DNA of 64,000 nucleotides from Mactromeris polynyma. Its lineage: Eukaryota > Mollusca > Bivalvia > Venerida > Mactridae. The notes beneath the pieces were generated by a model. It was not told the origin of the DNA, searched no databases, and saw only the letters and a list, made by a program, of their open reading frames with translations. Below are positions 24,401 through 37,072 of the stretch, piece after piece. Within the stretch, counting starts at the first letter, position 1. Every line of letters starts with the position of its first letter. The stretch is from the NCBI GenBank assembly GCA_032209605.1, contig JASFXZ010000027.1, positions 9,443,372-9,507,371 of the forward strand, read 5' to 3'. A program made the position numbers and the translations under genes.

Positions 24401-25415
24401 CCTGCACGCCACAGATGAATGGGCATATAAAAACATCATAATAAATATCTATTTTTCGTTTTGAGTTCAGTCTCATTCATATGAAAATAGAGATTTATTT
24501 TGACATTTTTAATTGACTAATCATTGTTACAGATCCCTTTGGAGGGACACATAGCTTGTTAAAATTAACTTGATCCTGACCTAAAGCATGAATATATTAC
24601 ACAGCTTTTATGAAAAATATATCAATGACTGCGAGCGAATCATGCATTTTCGTTGTCTTAGAAAATACCAACCAATGTTGTTATACATGTAGTATTCTTA
24701 ATATTTTATGGTGCTGTTAGATCGACTGCGAACAGGTGTATGAACTTTCAGGACCAATCCATGTCCATTTAAGTAAGAAAATGCTCTCATGCGTAAAGCT
24801 ATAACTGCTGTTTGGATTATTTTTCTATCAAAACAGAACCGCAGCGTTCTCTCCGTCAAGCTTACGGACAAATACTAACATTTCAATACACCTATTAGAA
24901 AATGTAATGGACAAGGTAATATATTTGCGGTTAATATAATCGCACTATACTAAAGGCGAAGAAAACAGAAGATGAATAAAAACACATAGTCAAATGTGAA
25001 TTGTTTATAAAGATCAAGATGATCACGTTAATTTTTACGAGCTATACACGAATGTTAACTAGTGTAAATTGTTATTTCATTTACAACAATATCAGTTAAT
25101 CATTCAGTAATGGCCACTGTTTTATGAAATATTTCAACTGCCATTAGTCTCAAATTTAAATGATCGAATCTTTATAACTTCAGTCATGTAATTTATTACC
25201 AACAAAGAAAGCAAGTAAGTAAAGAGGAGACTGAGACAGGCCTGTATCACAATCTACGATAAGGTGGTTGTGGGTTAGTCAAAATACAAAATGTATATAC
25301 AAAATAAAATTTGGATTGGAAATAAATCACATTTTTGGAGGTAATTTGTGAAAAGGTGGCAAAGAAATAAGTATAAATGTTAGAATGTAAGTTGATGACT
25401 GCGATGATTCCAATC
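21480..25415 (-). other. AT-rich region downstream of SLC7; probable long 3' UTR
   Basis: No conserved reading frame or clear repeat was recognised. The region follows the stop codon of the SLC7-type gene on the minus strand. Minus-strand AATAAA hexamers occur near 25190 and at 21481-21486, so the 3' UTR may be as short as 0.2 kb or as long as 3.9 kb; sequence alone does not decide. Confidence 0.35.
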
Positions 25416-28400
25416 TTAAGCATGTTTTAACTGAAACAACTTCTGTAGAGCAATGTTTATCTTGGCTGAAATAGAAAACAACAAAACATAAACAATACGT
25501 TAATACAGAAAATATATATTTATAATACAAGTAACAAGCATAGCAATCAAAAACCAATTTCACAACATAAAACAGTAGAATACAACCATGAACTGATCAA
25601 TACTCTGCAGGAAATACGGCCACGTCTGAGTGAATGTAAACATATTAAACATTACTTAAAATAAGATTTTACGCAGACAGACAGACATACATGTTCTAAT
25701 GAATGGTTATTTGTGGGACTTCTTACTCTTAAGTGAGTGCCACAAAATCTTATTTCCATGGAAATTTTATTATATGTATAACTTCTGGATAACCAAAACA
25801 CTACTACAATCACACAAAGTACCTTTCTGAAGCTGCATGGACAGACAGACAAACAATCTCAAGCTTTTCACCAACCTCTTACAAACAACACTTAATAAAA
25901 ATCAATGGAAAGTGAAATGACAAAGAAAAATAACAGGAAAACCATTCCAAAGTAATGGTATATTGTTATCATAAAATGACATCACAAAATCTTACTCATG
26001 CTTCCATCAATGAATTTTGGTTTAGATTTCCATTTGACAGCAACAAGGTACACTGGAATGCCGCATACAACAAACAGAGCCAAAGCACCAATATCTTGAG
26101 GTTGTTGTATGATACTCATGATAAGTGTGACAGTATTTATCACCGTCTGAAGTATCGCTGTTCCTATCCATACCTGAATGTATATACATGTACATAACAC
26201 TTCATATAGAAGATGTATCAAATTACAGGAGGATACAAGCTGTTTAAACCCCCAGTATTTTTACTGACAGTTCTAAGGCTGTAATTCGCTGTATGGTTAA
26301 GTATGGAAAAGAGAAGGAAAAAGGGAACGCCACATACATAAGACAGGCCACATACATAAGACAGTGCCTCCCCACACAGACCTCCGGGAAAACAACAATC
26401 CATAAAACATAAGGCACTTGATGAGGTTCAATGGTACATACGTTAGGGCACAGAGGCGCAAGGAATGGCCTGGCAGACTATAAGGAATAACTAGGAGAAT
26501 CAAAGAGGACAAACAGTGAAGGGGAAAAATTAATGGACGGAAAAGATCACAGGACAAGTTAAGACAGCTGGCAACAGTAGGCCGAAACTGGGCAGAAAAT
26601 AACCAGAACACAATATAAAGTGAAAGAATTGCACAGGAGAAAGGGAAATATAACATACATTCAAAACACAAAACGATATAATAACCATACAGCGAATTAC
26701 AGCCTTTGGAACCGTCAGTAAAAATACTGGGGTTTAAATTGATTTAACAGCCTGCTAACCTCACACTTAATCGCTATATAGTCATTGATTTCCAACATAT
26801 ATACATAAATTGACCAAGTAGGCAATAACTATTCTAGTTTTGACAAGAAATGAAAGCACGAAGAACTTTCATAATAGAATCTGAAGACTTAGATAATATT
26901 GAAATATTAAATGTACCTTAAACTTCCTCTTTGCTTTTGGTTGTTTGATTCTCAGAGCAATTAAGCACAACAGAACAGCTAACCCCATCACAGTGGCATA
27001 AAAACTCATCATTATAATCAACCGTGATAGATCTCCAAATATTAATACTAGTAAGGCAATAATAGTCTGAAAATAGATAATGTTGAAAATCTCTGAAAAT
27101 ACAAGAAATTGTATACAATTTATGAAACAACTAATAATAAAATGTTTTATTATCAACAATGTGTTGACAAACATTTATAGCATAATAACGTCACTCTATG
27201 TCTGAGTCAGTGTTTGGACTCCTATCCCTTGATAGAACCAGAATAAAATGTACAATATACAGATATAGTTAACTGGGAATCAGTATTGAGTAGGTTATGA
27301 CCAAGGCTCCACAAAATCCTCGTTAGTTTGCATCATTATAACAACTGCTCTGATGCACTATAACAACTACTCTGATGCACTATAACAACTACTCTGATGC
27401 ACTATAACAACTACTCTGATGCACTATAACAACTACTCTGATGCACTATAACAACTACTCTGATGCATTATAACAACTACTCTGATGCACTATAACAACT
27501 ACTCTGATGCATTATAACAACTACTCTGATGCACTATAACAACTACTCTGATGCACTATAACAACTACTCTGATGCACTATAACAACTACTCTGATGCAT
27601 TATAACAACTACTCTGATGCATTATAACAACTACTCTGATGCATTATAACAACTACTCTGATGCATTATAACAACTACTCTGATGCATTATAACAACTAC
27701 TCTGATGCACTATAACAACTACTCTGATGCACTATAACAACTACTCTGATGCACTATAACAACTACTCTGATGCACTATAACAACTACTCTGATGCATTA
27801 TAACAACTACTCTGATGCATTATAACAACTACTCTGATGCATTATAACAACTACTCTGATGCACTATAACAACTACTCTGATTCACTATAACAACTACTC
27901 TGATGCACTATAACAACTACTCTGATGCACTATAACAACTACTCTGATGCACTATAACAACTACTCTGATGCATTATAACAACTACTCTGATGCACTATA
28001 ACAACTACTCTGATGCATTATAACAACTACTCTGATGCACTATAACAACTACTCTGATGCACTATAACAACTACTCTGATGCACTATAACAACTACTCTG
28101 ATGCATTATAACAACTACTCTGATGCATTATAACAACTACTCTGATGCACTATAACAACTACTCTGATGCACTATAACAACTACTCTGATGCATTATAAC
28201 AACTACTCTGATGCACTATAACAACTACTCTGATGCACTATAACAACTACTCTGATGCATTATAACAACTACTCTGATGCACTATAACAACTACTCTGAT
28301 GCACTATAACAACTACTCTGATGCACGTTTGCTTGATGAATCAACAAACATAACAATGAAATCTAATACAGAATACAAACCAACATTCAATTACATACCA

Positions 28401-31400
28401 AACAAACAGTAGATGCCCATGGCATGTTACTTTTCTCATTAATTGTAGCCATAATGGAAGGTAAATGTCTCTGTTTAGCAGCAGCACAGGCTAGCCTTGA
28501 CTGACCTAGGATTACAGCATTGAGACCTGCTATAGCTGTCGCTGTAACAAACACAGCAATCAGTGGACGTAGGGGTGGGTAAATTCTCTCTGTGAACAGC
28601 TGAAAAATACATATACACACTTACATTTCAATTGCATTTTGCTATGACAAACATGTGACAGGCCAATGTATTAAATGTATATCCTTAAAATTTTATTGGG
28701 GGATAGATACGTGTTAACACACAAAATGCCCTAAGGTAGTCTGGCAAAATTATTGTAAATGATACCCTGATGACATCACTTGGAAAAATTTGATCTTCAT
28801 TAACATATTAAACAGTACTTTAAATGTTTATTTTCCGTGTTTCGTTTTACTGCAAATGTATTATTCAGCAGAATTAAAGAATTTGTATAACAAAACTATT
28901 TCTATATCCATCGTTTGTGTCCATTCTGCTGTTGCTCCAACGTTGGCTAAACATTTTTGTGTTCAACCACTTCGAAAGTTGCATGGGTTTCAGTGTGTGC
29001 GCATTAGTAAAAATGATTGACAAAATTAATGTATTGAAGTTTTACACTTTATCAACTTTGAACAGCCCTAATTTATACACAGACAAAACATTAACATACA
29101 CAGTTTCATCGAAAAGATGAGCGTGATTATGACAGATTTACGTCATTTTTCGATAGCACACAACAATCACGATAAGCAAATGTACATCGAAGCTTTCCAG
29201 AAACTTTGTTAAATAGTACTGGTCCGCACTTTTGACCAGTACACGTTTTTTGTTTTTTAACAAAGAAATCGGGAGCCAAAAAGACATCATGAGTGGTCAT
29301 TATTTATTGAATTTATTAAACTTGTCATCTAAATTCAACAAAAAATGAACACGAATGTAAGATTCTATTTATGACAGAACAGCACATACGGCTGATTTTT
29401 TCAAAAACATTACCTTAACCATCTTATATGCAAGCAAGGTATGACATGTGTTATTCGGTCAGTTATAAAGAAAAGCTGACACATAAGAAAGAAGTTCAGA
29501 CTATTTTCTTTCAGCTGCACTAGTGAAATATCGAAAATAATTACCACTCTACACCGTATGTTACGTTATAATGGAGATTGTGTTATAACCAATCGCGTTA
29601 TAATGGAGTTGCAGTGTAAAACAAATAATAGGATAAAAACCATATTAAACTGAATTATTTTACTTTTATGCATGGTTAATTTATATCTATAGTCACCACG
29701 GCAACAGCTTCGGCAGTTTTCATCTCTGCTGGTGTAATTATGGTGAAATATGCAGCAACAACCAACTCAGTCAATACAATAACAATACCAAATGATATGT
29801 CCAATGTTTTTGGTAGATTTCTACAATAGAACAATACAACAGCTAAAAAACAGCATACAAATGAAGAGTTTTCATTCTTAAACAACAACCACTAGTAATT
29901 GTTTGTTTGCCTTAGAATGTTACATTTATAACCAATGTACATATTGTTGTCGAGGCATTGAACATCAGACAGTTGTTATAAGTGTTCACCAATATGCTTA
30001 GGTATACAATTACTCAGTAGCTGTTGGAAATGGACTACATGGTATAAATCATACCCTTTATAGGGTTAAAATTTAAAAAAAAGTGTTTAGTTGCTGTCTC
30101 CTTGCCTACCTGCCAAAAATGCTGCACTCCAAAATATTTCTGGACCCATGGTGGGATCTTTCTTAGTTTTGATCATGAAAAATACAGTCCAACAGTTACA
30201 GACAAGAAGTTTTGAATTAAAAACAAATACTCTGCCTACTTACTTATGTAAGGTAAGGAGACAGCAAACATTGCCCTGCTTAAATGTAGCCTAATTCATA
30301 TGTATTTTCCTTTCCATGGAAGAGATTACACAAACATTAAACAAATGGTATGGGCTTGCTAAAGGCATTTCAAAGGTTTAACACAAAACTTTATACAGTT
30401 ACACCTCACCTAAAGACCACCTCTATAATAAGACCACCTCTATAATAAGACCACCTCTATAATAAGACCACCTTTATAATAAGACCACCTTTATAATAAT
30501 ACCACCTCAAAATTAAGACCAGTTTGTAGGGGACCCCAGGGCTCTATAAATCCACTAGCCTGACGTCCCGGACAAGACGAATTGCCGATTCAGGCCCACT
30601 AGCCCGACGTCCCGGACAAGTCTAATTGCTGATTCAGGCTACCAACAATTGAACTGGACTCAGTCCAGGACAAGTATGTTATGCATGCCTACTTAACTGT
30701 TAATCCGAACCCTGTTCTATGCTTGTACAACTAGCCTCCCATGTCGGACAAGTCCAAATTAACAAGTGCACTAGTCCGGGACAACTGTATTTTAAGATAA
30801 TTTCTAGAGCCTAGGACCCAAGGGTGGTCGTATTATTGAGGTTTTACTGGATAGATCTTCACAAGATCTGAATCACAACATGATTCATGCCAAACCCTCA
30901 ACTTGCTTCTACATACATATAGGTACATATTTACACAGAGTTTTCCCTAGATTTTTCAGCAAGGGGTCCTAGATATGCAGTTTATTCTTGACAAAAGTTT
31001 ATTCAAGGGGTCCCAGGGATGCACAGTAAGTTGAAAATGAGGGTCCCTAGAAAAAAGGGAGTTGGGGACCCTGTTACAGTACTACATTGATTAAAAGAAG
31101 GTTTAAGGATTGAACAAATCAATACTGAAGGATAAGTAACATTGTGCTACATTGAAAATTGTAATGAAATATGACACTGAACAAACCTTGTTGGTGAATC
31201 CATTTCTTCTATAAGGAATGTAATTAATTGCCTGTAAGTAAAAACATATCTATCAATCTATCTCTAAATACAACTCCCTCCCTCAGGTGTTATGGGCAGG
31301 ACTATAGTGCACATTGGAAATGTAAGTACAGTTGACTCTCCTTATATTTCGAATTTTTCGGGACTGTAGAAATTTTGGCAGCTGTTTTGAACAATTTGCA

Positions 31401-33770
31401 TTAATAGTTGAACATTTTTCAAACATGTACAAATCCTTTCATTATGTAAATAATCGGTAATTAAATGTGTGAAAATACAGGTAAATCGTTGGTTTCATCT
31501 CAGTCATGTGTGACAACATCCGTCTCAAGCAGGATACAATCTGATTTTGAGTTAAACAACAGATTTAAGGAGTGAACTTATCAAGTGGGACTTCAAAGAG
31601 AGAGCAATTTATAAAACTGTCAATGAATATTGATGGACACACTGTGACTTGAAATGGAAGTGGTTTAAATTTAAATTTTAAATTAAACATTAATGACCTG
31701 ACTAATACTGAACATTGACCACAGCCTGCTTGAAATGACCATGGTCAAGTTGGGTCATGATGCTGATAAGAAGTTGGTTCCAAAGTGTGATACATTTATT
31801 ACATTGGAAAAAAATATACAGTCATTGTTGTTTTATAAGACTTGAGCAAAACCAATAAATGACAAAAAGTTACGCCCCCCCCCCCCCCCCCCCCCAAGAT
31901 CAAATTCTGGATCTGCCCCTGAATCTGGTGTGACTTGAAGCTGACGTGGTGGTAGTGGGTGCACATGTCTGGTAATTCTAACCAGCGTTTGTTTCTAACA
32001 GGGAAGTCCGATTGCTATGATGTGGTGGTAGATTTGACTGAGGAATAACACCATTACATGCGTATAATAGTAATATCATATGTTATAGTTAGTACACAAG
32101 AGGTGGACAACATCAAACATATGTTTGCACATACATGTATATTACCAGCAATTCAGTTAAATCACATAAGTCAAATTTAGTGTTATAATATTGCTAGAAG
32201 AAAGTATTTAATTTTATAGGAATAATAAGAATGAAAAACGTTCTCACCATCCTCCATATAGAAACATTCCTGACAGTATACTGATGGCTATATCTCCGGG
32301 GTTGTCTGTAGATCCTTCAAATAGTGACTTATAGTTCTCTATGTTACCTGCAAGACAAATATTCTCAACTTTATTTCATGCTCTCAGTGGTGTACTAGAA
32401 TATATCAGTAGATTATATCCTGATAAATAGTTACTATTTCGCTGGATTTGAAATCTATAAATTTGAGAAAGGCTTAGTATGTAGAAAAAAAGAGAATAAT
32501 CTATTTTTTGCCAAAATCTCAGGGGGGGTCCTGGACCACTGGTCCCCCCCTCTGGATCGCCTGCATATACATGTTTTCAGTTACCTTTAGCAGCCAACAC
32601 AATCCCACAGATCACAATAAAGATGCTAGCTATAAGTTTGGCACTGGTGAGTACAGTTTGTATCTTGGTAACATACTTCAATTGAGTACAATTCACTACA
32701 GCTGCTAAGACTAAAATACAAAATTACTATACGTTAGTCTAGAATACAAATATTTAATGCCTAAGGTTTCAATACAGATGTTTCAGTGTAGAACATTAGT
32801 CTGATGATATTAATAAGACAGTGTAGCAATAAAGCATAGAAAGTTACACCATGATAGGGGCCTTAACAATACATTGGCTGATTTTGTGACTACCTACCAA
32901 ACATATTGGCACAAAGTCCTATGAAACTAATGTACTTTCAATTTTCTTTATTAAATATTAGCTAAGAAGTCCAAACTATTCAATATTCAAATCATTTAAA
33001 TCATGATTTGATAGGGATCGATATCGATACATTATATTGAAGTAAAATGGGTCCAATATTTTAAAAATTTGGATTGAAAATATTTTGGTCACATTAAAAA
33101 AATCTTTGTTTGCTGTCTCCAAGCTGTACTTTTTGAATATATGTCTACAGGAAGGTATTTTTCTTTAAAAATCTATATTGCTCTTAATAACATCTACAAA
33201 AATTACCAGGTGAGCATCAAATTTTTTCAGCACAGCATTGAAGGTAGATTGTGAGACAGCAAAGAAACACTTTTTTAATTTTGGCCTTATTTCTAAAACT
33301 AACAACTTACCCAGCAAGCAGGCTGCAATAAGTTTTACGACGACGTTTGGTGGATTACATCCTATAAAGAACAGCTGTGTAATATACAGAGCTGACGTGT
33401 ACCCAAGGTAGGCCCAGGCCGGAGCTATTATCATAAAAACAAATCCCCAAATAAACAAGAAAGCTGGAAGTTCCCCAAATACTTCTAAGACAAAGAAGTA
33501 CGGACCTCCAGAATTAGGCAGAAGTAAAGCCACTTCAGTGAAGCAGTTCGCAAGGGAGTAATTAAGTAAACCCGACACCAAAATGACAATTAACAGAACC
33601 CCTACAGATCCTGTTGTTGTCATCATGGTTGACATGGCAACAAAGACCCCAGCACCACCAACAGAAGAAACAACAATGTTGCATGTTTGAAATAAGCTTA
33701 ACTTTGGTTGTTTATATTCTATTGTAATCTTAGGGTCAACAAGACTTCCCGTCTGTTCCTGGTTATCCAT
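25416..33770 (-). CDS. SLC7-family amino-acid transporter (light-chain type)
   Basis: Nine coding exons: 33311-33770, 32585-32710, 32248-32347, 31187-31231, 29697-29820, 28399-28599, 26917-27066, 25996-26173 and 25416-25465. Total 1434 nt, 477 aa, usual length for the family, with all phases compatible. The start is the ATG of MDNQEQTGSL. Recognisable APC/SLC7 features in order: TM1-2, the ELxxxxPxSGGxYxF-like stretch (EVALLLPNSGGPYFF, about residues 79-93) with EVFGELPAFLFIW, the loop FIGCNPP with Cys138, NCTQLKYVTKIQTVLTSAKL, the SGMFLYGGWQ motif, EEMDSPTRNLP, AEAVAV, and the final KWKSKPKF. In LAT-type transporters the equivalent loop cysteine forms the disulfide to the SLC3 heavy chain, so a heterodimeric exchanger is likely. 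The usual GSGIF segment of TM1 reads GGAGVF. Substrate cannot be assigned. Divergently arranged with the CTCF-like gene. Confidence 0.92.
26243..26738. mobile_element. DNA element with about 56-bp inverted ends
   Basis: The left end TTTAAACCCCCAGTATTTTT, then ACTGACAGTTC, is mirrored by the right end (GAACCGTCAGTAAAAATACT, then GGGGTTTAAA), and the similarity continues through CTGTAATTCGCTGTATGGTT. It contains an 18-bp tandem duplication (CCACATACATAAGACAGG). The interior is shared with 46367-46760. It lies in the last-but-two intron of the SLC7-type gene (between 25996-26173 and 26917-27066). Confidence 0.75.
27334..28326. repeat. 22-bp minisatellite, about 45 units
   Basis: Tandem ATAACAACTACTCTGATGCACT units. 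Nearly the only variation is a C/T switch (GCACTATA versus GCATTATA), in runs. It occupies most of the intron between two SLC7 coding exons, ending 73 bp from the exon at 28399-28599. Very low divergence implies recent expansion. Confidence 0.97.
30396..30849. mobile_element. CAGT..ACCTC-family MITE, host of a nested insertion
   Basis: Ends CAGTTACACCTCACCTAAAG and TTATTGAGGTTTTACTG, preceded by TA. The phrase ACCTCTATAATAAGACC is repeated in tandem inside the left part. A second element (30539-30813) interrupts it. Within an SLC7 intron. Confidence 0.65.
30539..30813. mobile_element. hAT-like MITE nested in another MITE
   Basis: The ends GGGCTCTATAAATCCACTAG and TTTCTAGAGCCTA are near-inverted copies. 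They are flanked by GGACCCCA (30531-30538) and GGACCCAA (30814-30821), an imperfect 8-bp duplication as hAT elements make. The interior repeats CTAGCCCGACGTCCCGGACAAG-type phrases. A partial relative lies near 38402-38520. Confidence 0.6.
31875..31895. repeat. Poly-C run of 21
   Basis: A homopolymer run of 21 C in an intron of the SLC7-type gene. It is prone to length error in sequencing and polymorphism. Confidence 0.9.
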
Positions 33771-34199
33771 AACGATCAGCAAATCTGCTTGGACATTAAC
33801 ACATGATCAATTTGGATGACACATGGTCTGAAATGTCAAAAACACAAATATATGCAGTAGAATGCCAGTGAGTTTAATACCAAACACCAGATACTAAAAT
33901 AATATAAACTCTGCAGAATACCTCATTTCAATGAACGTATATAGTCTAGTTCTGTCTCTATTCCAATTCTACCCATCTATTGGATATGATGTCAGAACAC
34001 ATCTCTTGAGTGTTATAGACATGAGGTGCATGTTGACTAATAAAGGCATAATAAAACACTTGTGAGTTCAACTAAAAATATTGCTTTCTGATTTAATTCT
34101 GGATGGTTGCCATAATGACCTTAAAGGCTTCCAGGTAGCAATGGTGACAATGTGGCTCGCCAGAATATTCTATAAGAATTTGTGTTAGACAGCAGTAAC

Positions 34200-34760
34200 T
34201 TTTCCTGGTCTGAACCTCAGTGGATGCCTTTGTCTGGATGGTTGAAGTGGTTTTTGAACAATACATTATTACTTTGGAAGTTTATGGCAACAAGTTGATT
34301 AGTGGTAGATGTATAAAAAATTCCTTAGCGAGAATCTCACGATCAGTGATCAAGGGGTCGCCAACTCAGTCTTTCTTGCATAGTCATTATATTAGAGAGT
34401 TTAAGTCATCCCACCGTAGAGTTTCAGTTTAAATTTTGTTTCTGTTAAGTTGGGTATGGGGATGCCAGATGGTAGAGGCATATTCCAGCTGTGGTCAGAC
34501 TAGAGTTTTGTAGATATTCTGGTGATGTGGGTATTCCAATTCAAGTCTGTTGTTACACCAAGGCTAGGATATGTTGCACTGGGGACTGAATCTTGGCATT
34601 TGAAGGGGGATTAAACTTCATGCTCCATTCCTTTTCTCATTCTTCTAATTTGTTAAGGTCTGATCTTGAAGAATGCAGTCATCAATATAATCAATAGCAA
34701 AATGCAGCTGCAGTATCTTGGGCAAAAGTCGCACTTGAGATTAAATGGAAAATGGAAGAT
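34200..34760 (-). mobile_element. Degraded non-LTR retrotransposon (RT C-terminus)
   Basis: Minus-strand translation, with stops, shows the end of a jockey/CR1-like reverse transcriptase: YKTLV (stop) PQLEYASTIWHP near 34510-34450, then LSWRPL and, further on, traces of FYKIxNxLVAI. In intact relatives this is the YKTLVRPxLEYAxxIWxP block. It is old, 5'-truncated and lies in the 5' intron of the SLC7-type gene. Confidence 0.6.
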
Positions 34761-35136
34761 TGTTGATATATAATATATTAGGAACTACAGAGGTCCAAGG
34801 ACAGAGCTTTGTGACCGATACCTCTATGGAATGGTAACCCACCAAGACTACAGTATGACCTCTGTTGAGAAGAAATGCTTCAAATACAAATCAGGTAAAC
34901 ATTGCATACACATGCACATCATACAGTCAAGAGAAAACCACTGATACAATAACACAAAATATAGTGCCATCCACATGATACATTGATAGCTCTACTTTAC
35001 TGGAAATGATCAAAATTTCTTACACTAAAATTAAACAAGTTTCGGACACATGCTTGTAGACATACTTGGGTCAAATGGATGCAAATCTATTAATAAATCA
35101 AGCAGTACCACGTGTTTCATAAATAAACATTTACCC

Positions 35137-35501
35137 ACCTGTTTAAAGTCAATATCATTTCTACTTTCGTTTCGAAACGAGGTCAACATAATACGTCATT
35201 TCCAAAGGATGTAAACGTATGTCTAAAAATAGATTATTGGTCAGATTTTTCGCAACAATTGCATGCTTCTGGTGCAGTTTTCATGTCATTCAGTACCATA
35301 AGTCCAAGTTTATATTAATGACTCAGATAAAAATACATTATTAATGTTATAATTTCACCTGCATTGTCAGCTTCAAGTTCACGCCAATTTGCGCATAATT
35401 AGGTCATTGATCGGCCGCCATTTTGATCGAGCGCTGCAAGTCGCAACCGCTTCATTGTGAATAAACAGGGTGTTTGGCGACTTCATTGGGGTCTTAGAGG
35501 T
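35137..35501. promoter_or_regulatory. Divergent promoter of the SLC7 and CTCF-like genes
   Basis: On the minus strand a probable SLC7 5'-UTR exon ends at 35139 (AAACAG|GTGGGT) and would join the acceptor TTTGACATTTCAG at 33828, 57 bp before the start codon. On the plus strand a probable CTCF-like 5'-UTR exon ends at 35499 (TTAGAG|GTAATA) and would join the acceptor at 37012 (TTTATTGCAG), 60 bp before that start codon. Between them lies GCCGCCATTTTG (35414-35425), a match to the YY1 consensus, and TGACGTA (minus strand, near 35195), a CRE-like site. Transcript starts are inferred. Confidence 0.5.
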
Positions 35502-36087
35502 AATATTACTCAGTTTTATAATTAATTCGTTCGCCTTGCATTACTTCCATTAACTTAGGTTTGAATTTGCTTTCAGGACCAGCGTTTGTCCACCTACCGT
35601 AATTTTACGTTGGGGCAGGGGGCGCTGATTTTTGTGCCGCGAGGGCGCTTTGTACCTAGAACCTCCCCCTATCCTGAACGCCACCTAGCCTACTTTCGTT
35701 TTAAGAATAATTTGACGTCGTTTTGCAAATGCGAAATTTCATATGTTATCACGCTCAAGTTAATGGAATGCCTTAATTGGCAGCCATGATACTTGATATT
35801 GAAAACATGGTTAACAAACCATCCTACGTTCGTTTTTGCCCATTCTTACACGTTCCTGGTGATTATATTTGTTGTGTTTATGATTCCAAAGTTATGTTTA
35901 AACCTGGGATCATTGTTTATTAAGACAAGAGTCGTTATATTTTATAAATGTTATTACGATTATAGAATTGGTCCTATCTAGATTTATGTGACCCCTTAAA
36001 TCATTGTTAATGTGGATGCAAACTTTGACTAATGCAATAATTGAACAAGGAAAATATTCCAACAATTTTGATATTGAATTATTAATA

Positions 36088-36389
36088 CACCAGTCAATTG
36101 TAACCACGGCCCCCCCAGGTCCGGGGGTATACCGGGGATAGCGGGGGAAATGGGCCGTGTTTTGACCTTCCAGGTGGCCCCGCAGTGCCGAGTGAATGCG
36201 GTGGTTTTGTTTTCGCGCTGAAAATAGCGGGGAATGGGCCTTACCTAGGATGTCCCCGGCATTTGGCGGTGATTTTACCAGCAGTTTGTCCCTGCAGGGC
36301 GGGGATTTTACCTGGGATTGGCTGGACCGAAAGTCAAAGTCCCCGCTATTCCCCGGACCTGGGGAGGCCGTGGTTACAATTGACTGGTG
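36088..36389. mobile_element. GC-rich 302-bp MITE with about 50-bp inverted ends
   Basis: The left end CACCAGTCAATTGTAACCAC, then GGCCCCCCCAGGTCC, is mirrored at the right end (CCTGGGGAGGCC, then GTGGTTACAATTGACTGGTG). The interior is strikingly G+C-rich against AT-rich surroundings. It lies in the 5' intron of the CTCF-like gene. The open frames inside follow from the inverted GC-rich arms and are not genes. Confidence 0.75.
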
Positions 36390-36719
36390 CATAACTTCAA
36401 TTAGTTCAAGGAATTGTTTGAGTTGAGAAAGAAGTTTGTCACTGGGGACATGGTACCATTAGCAGAGTAAAGCAAATGAGCAAATTTAATGTATCATAAT
36501 TCATATAACCCATACATCAATGACTCAACATATTTTACACAAGTTAATGCATACAAATTTTTATTTAATTTATGACTGCATAAGTCTATACTGTTTTATT
36601 TAACATCAAATATGAAACAAGTTTTTACAAGTTATACTTATCACTGTTGATGACAGATTCCTTGATTAATACTAACAGGTACTCGCGTCTAAATCAAGTT
36701 TTGTGAAGTTAATAGTTCA

Positions 36720-36790
36720 ACTTGACACCAAGGCTGAATGCATATTCACGACCTTCGAATCAGGAGTCAGGCGCTCGACCCATTGACCAC
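36720..36790 (-). mobile_element. Partial tRNA-like SINE head
   Basis: On the minus strand an A-box-like TGGTCAATGGGTCGAGCG is followed by CTGATTCGAAGGTCGTGAA, a weakened B box. Short and degraded. Confidence 0.35.
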
Positions 36791-37072
36791 TACCTTAAAT
36801 ACTTTATAACTACATGTACTTTATTTGTCATATCTGTCTGGTATATATATCACAACTTCACAAGGGCCATTGCATATCAAACGCTTAAAAGGGAAAATGG
36901 CCAATCTATACCCTAAACATAACAAAATTGGGGATTTGAGGATCATATTTCCATTTGTTTATCAGCCTTGTATTGTAATGGTAAATAAGATATTTTGACA
37001 ATTTTATTGCAGGTATTAACATTATAGTACAGACCCATATATCAATGACAGAGTTTCTATTGGTCTACAATC

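Noticed and set aside
26297..26671. 124-codon minus-strand hydrophobic frame as a membrane protein
   Set aside because: It lies within an inverted-end element in an intron, lacks a recognised domain, and the copy at 46360 is shorter and broken. It is kept only as a question in the findings.
27334..28326. Possible CRISPR-like array of short regular repeats
   Set aside because: Units are contiguous with no unique spacers, and the context is a eukaryotic intron; it is a minisatellite. The same applies to the 30-bp array at 63391.
35910..36426. Several frames of 69-160 codons on both strands
   Set aside because: They arise in the GC-rich inverted-repeat element, where few stops occur by composition.
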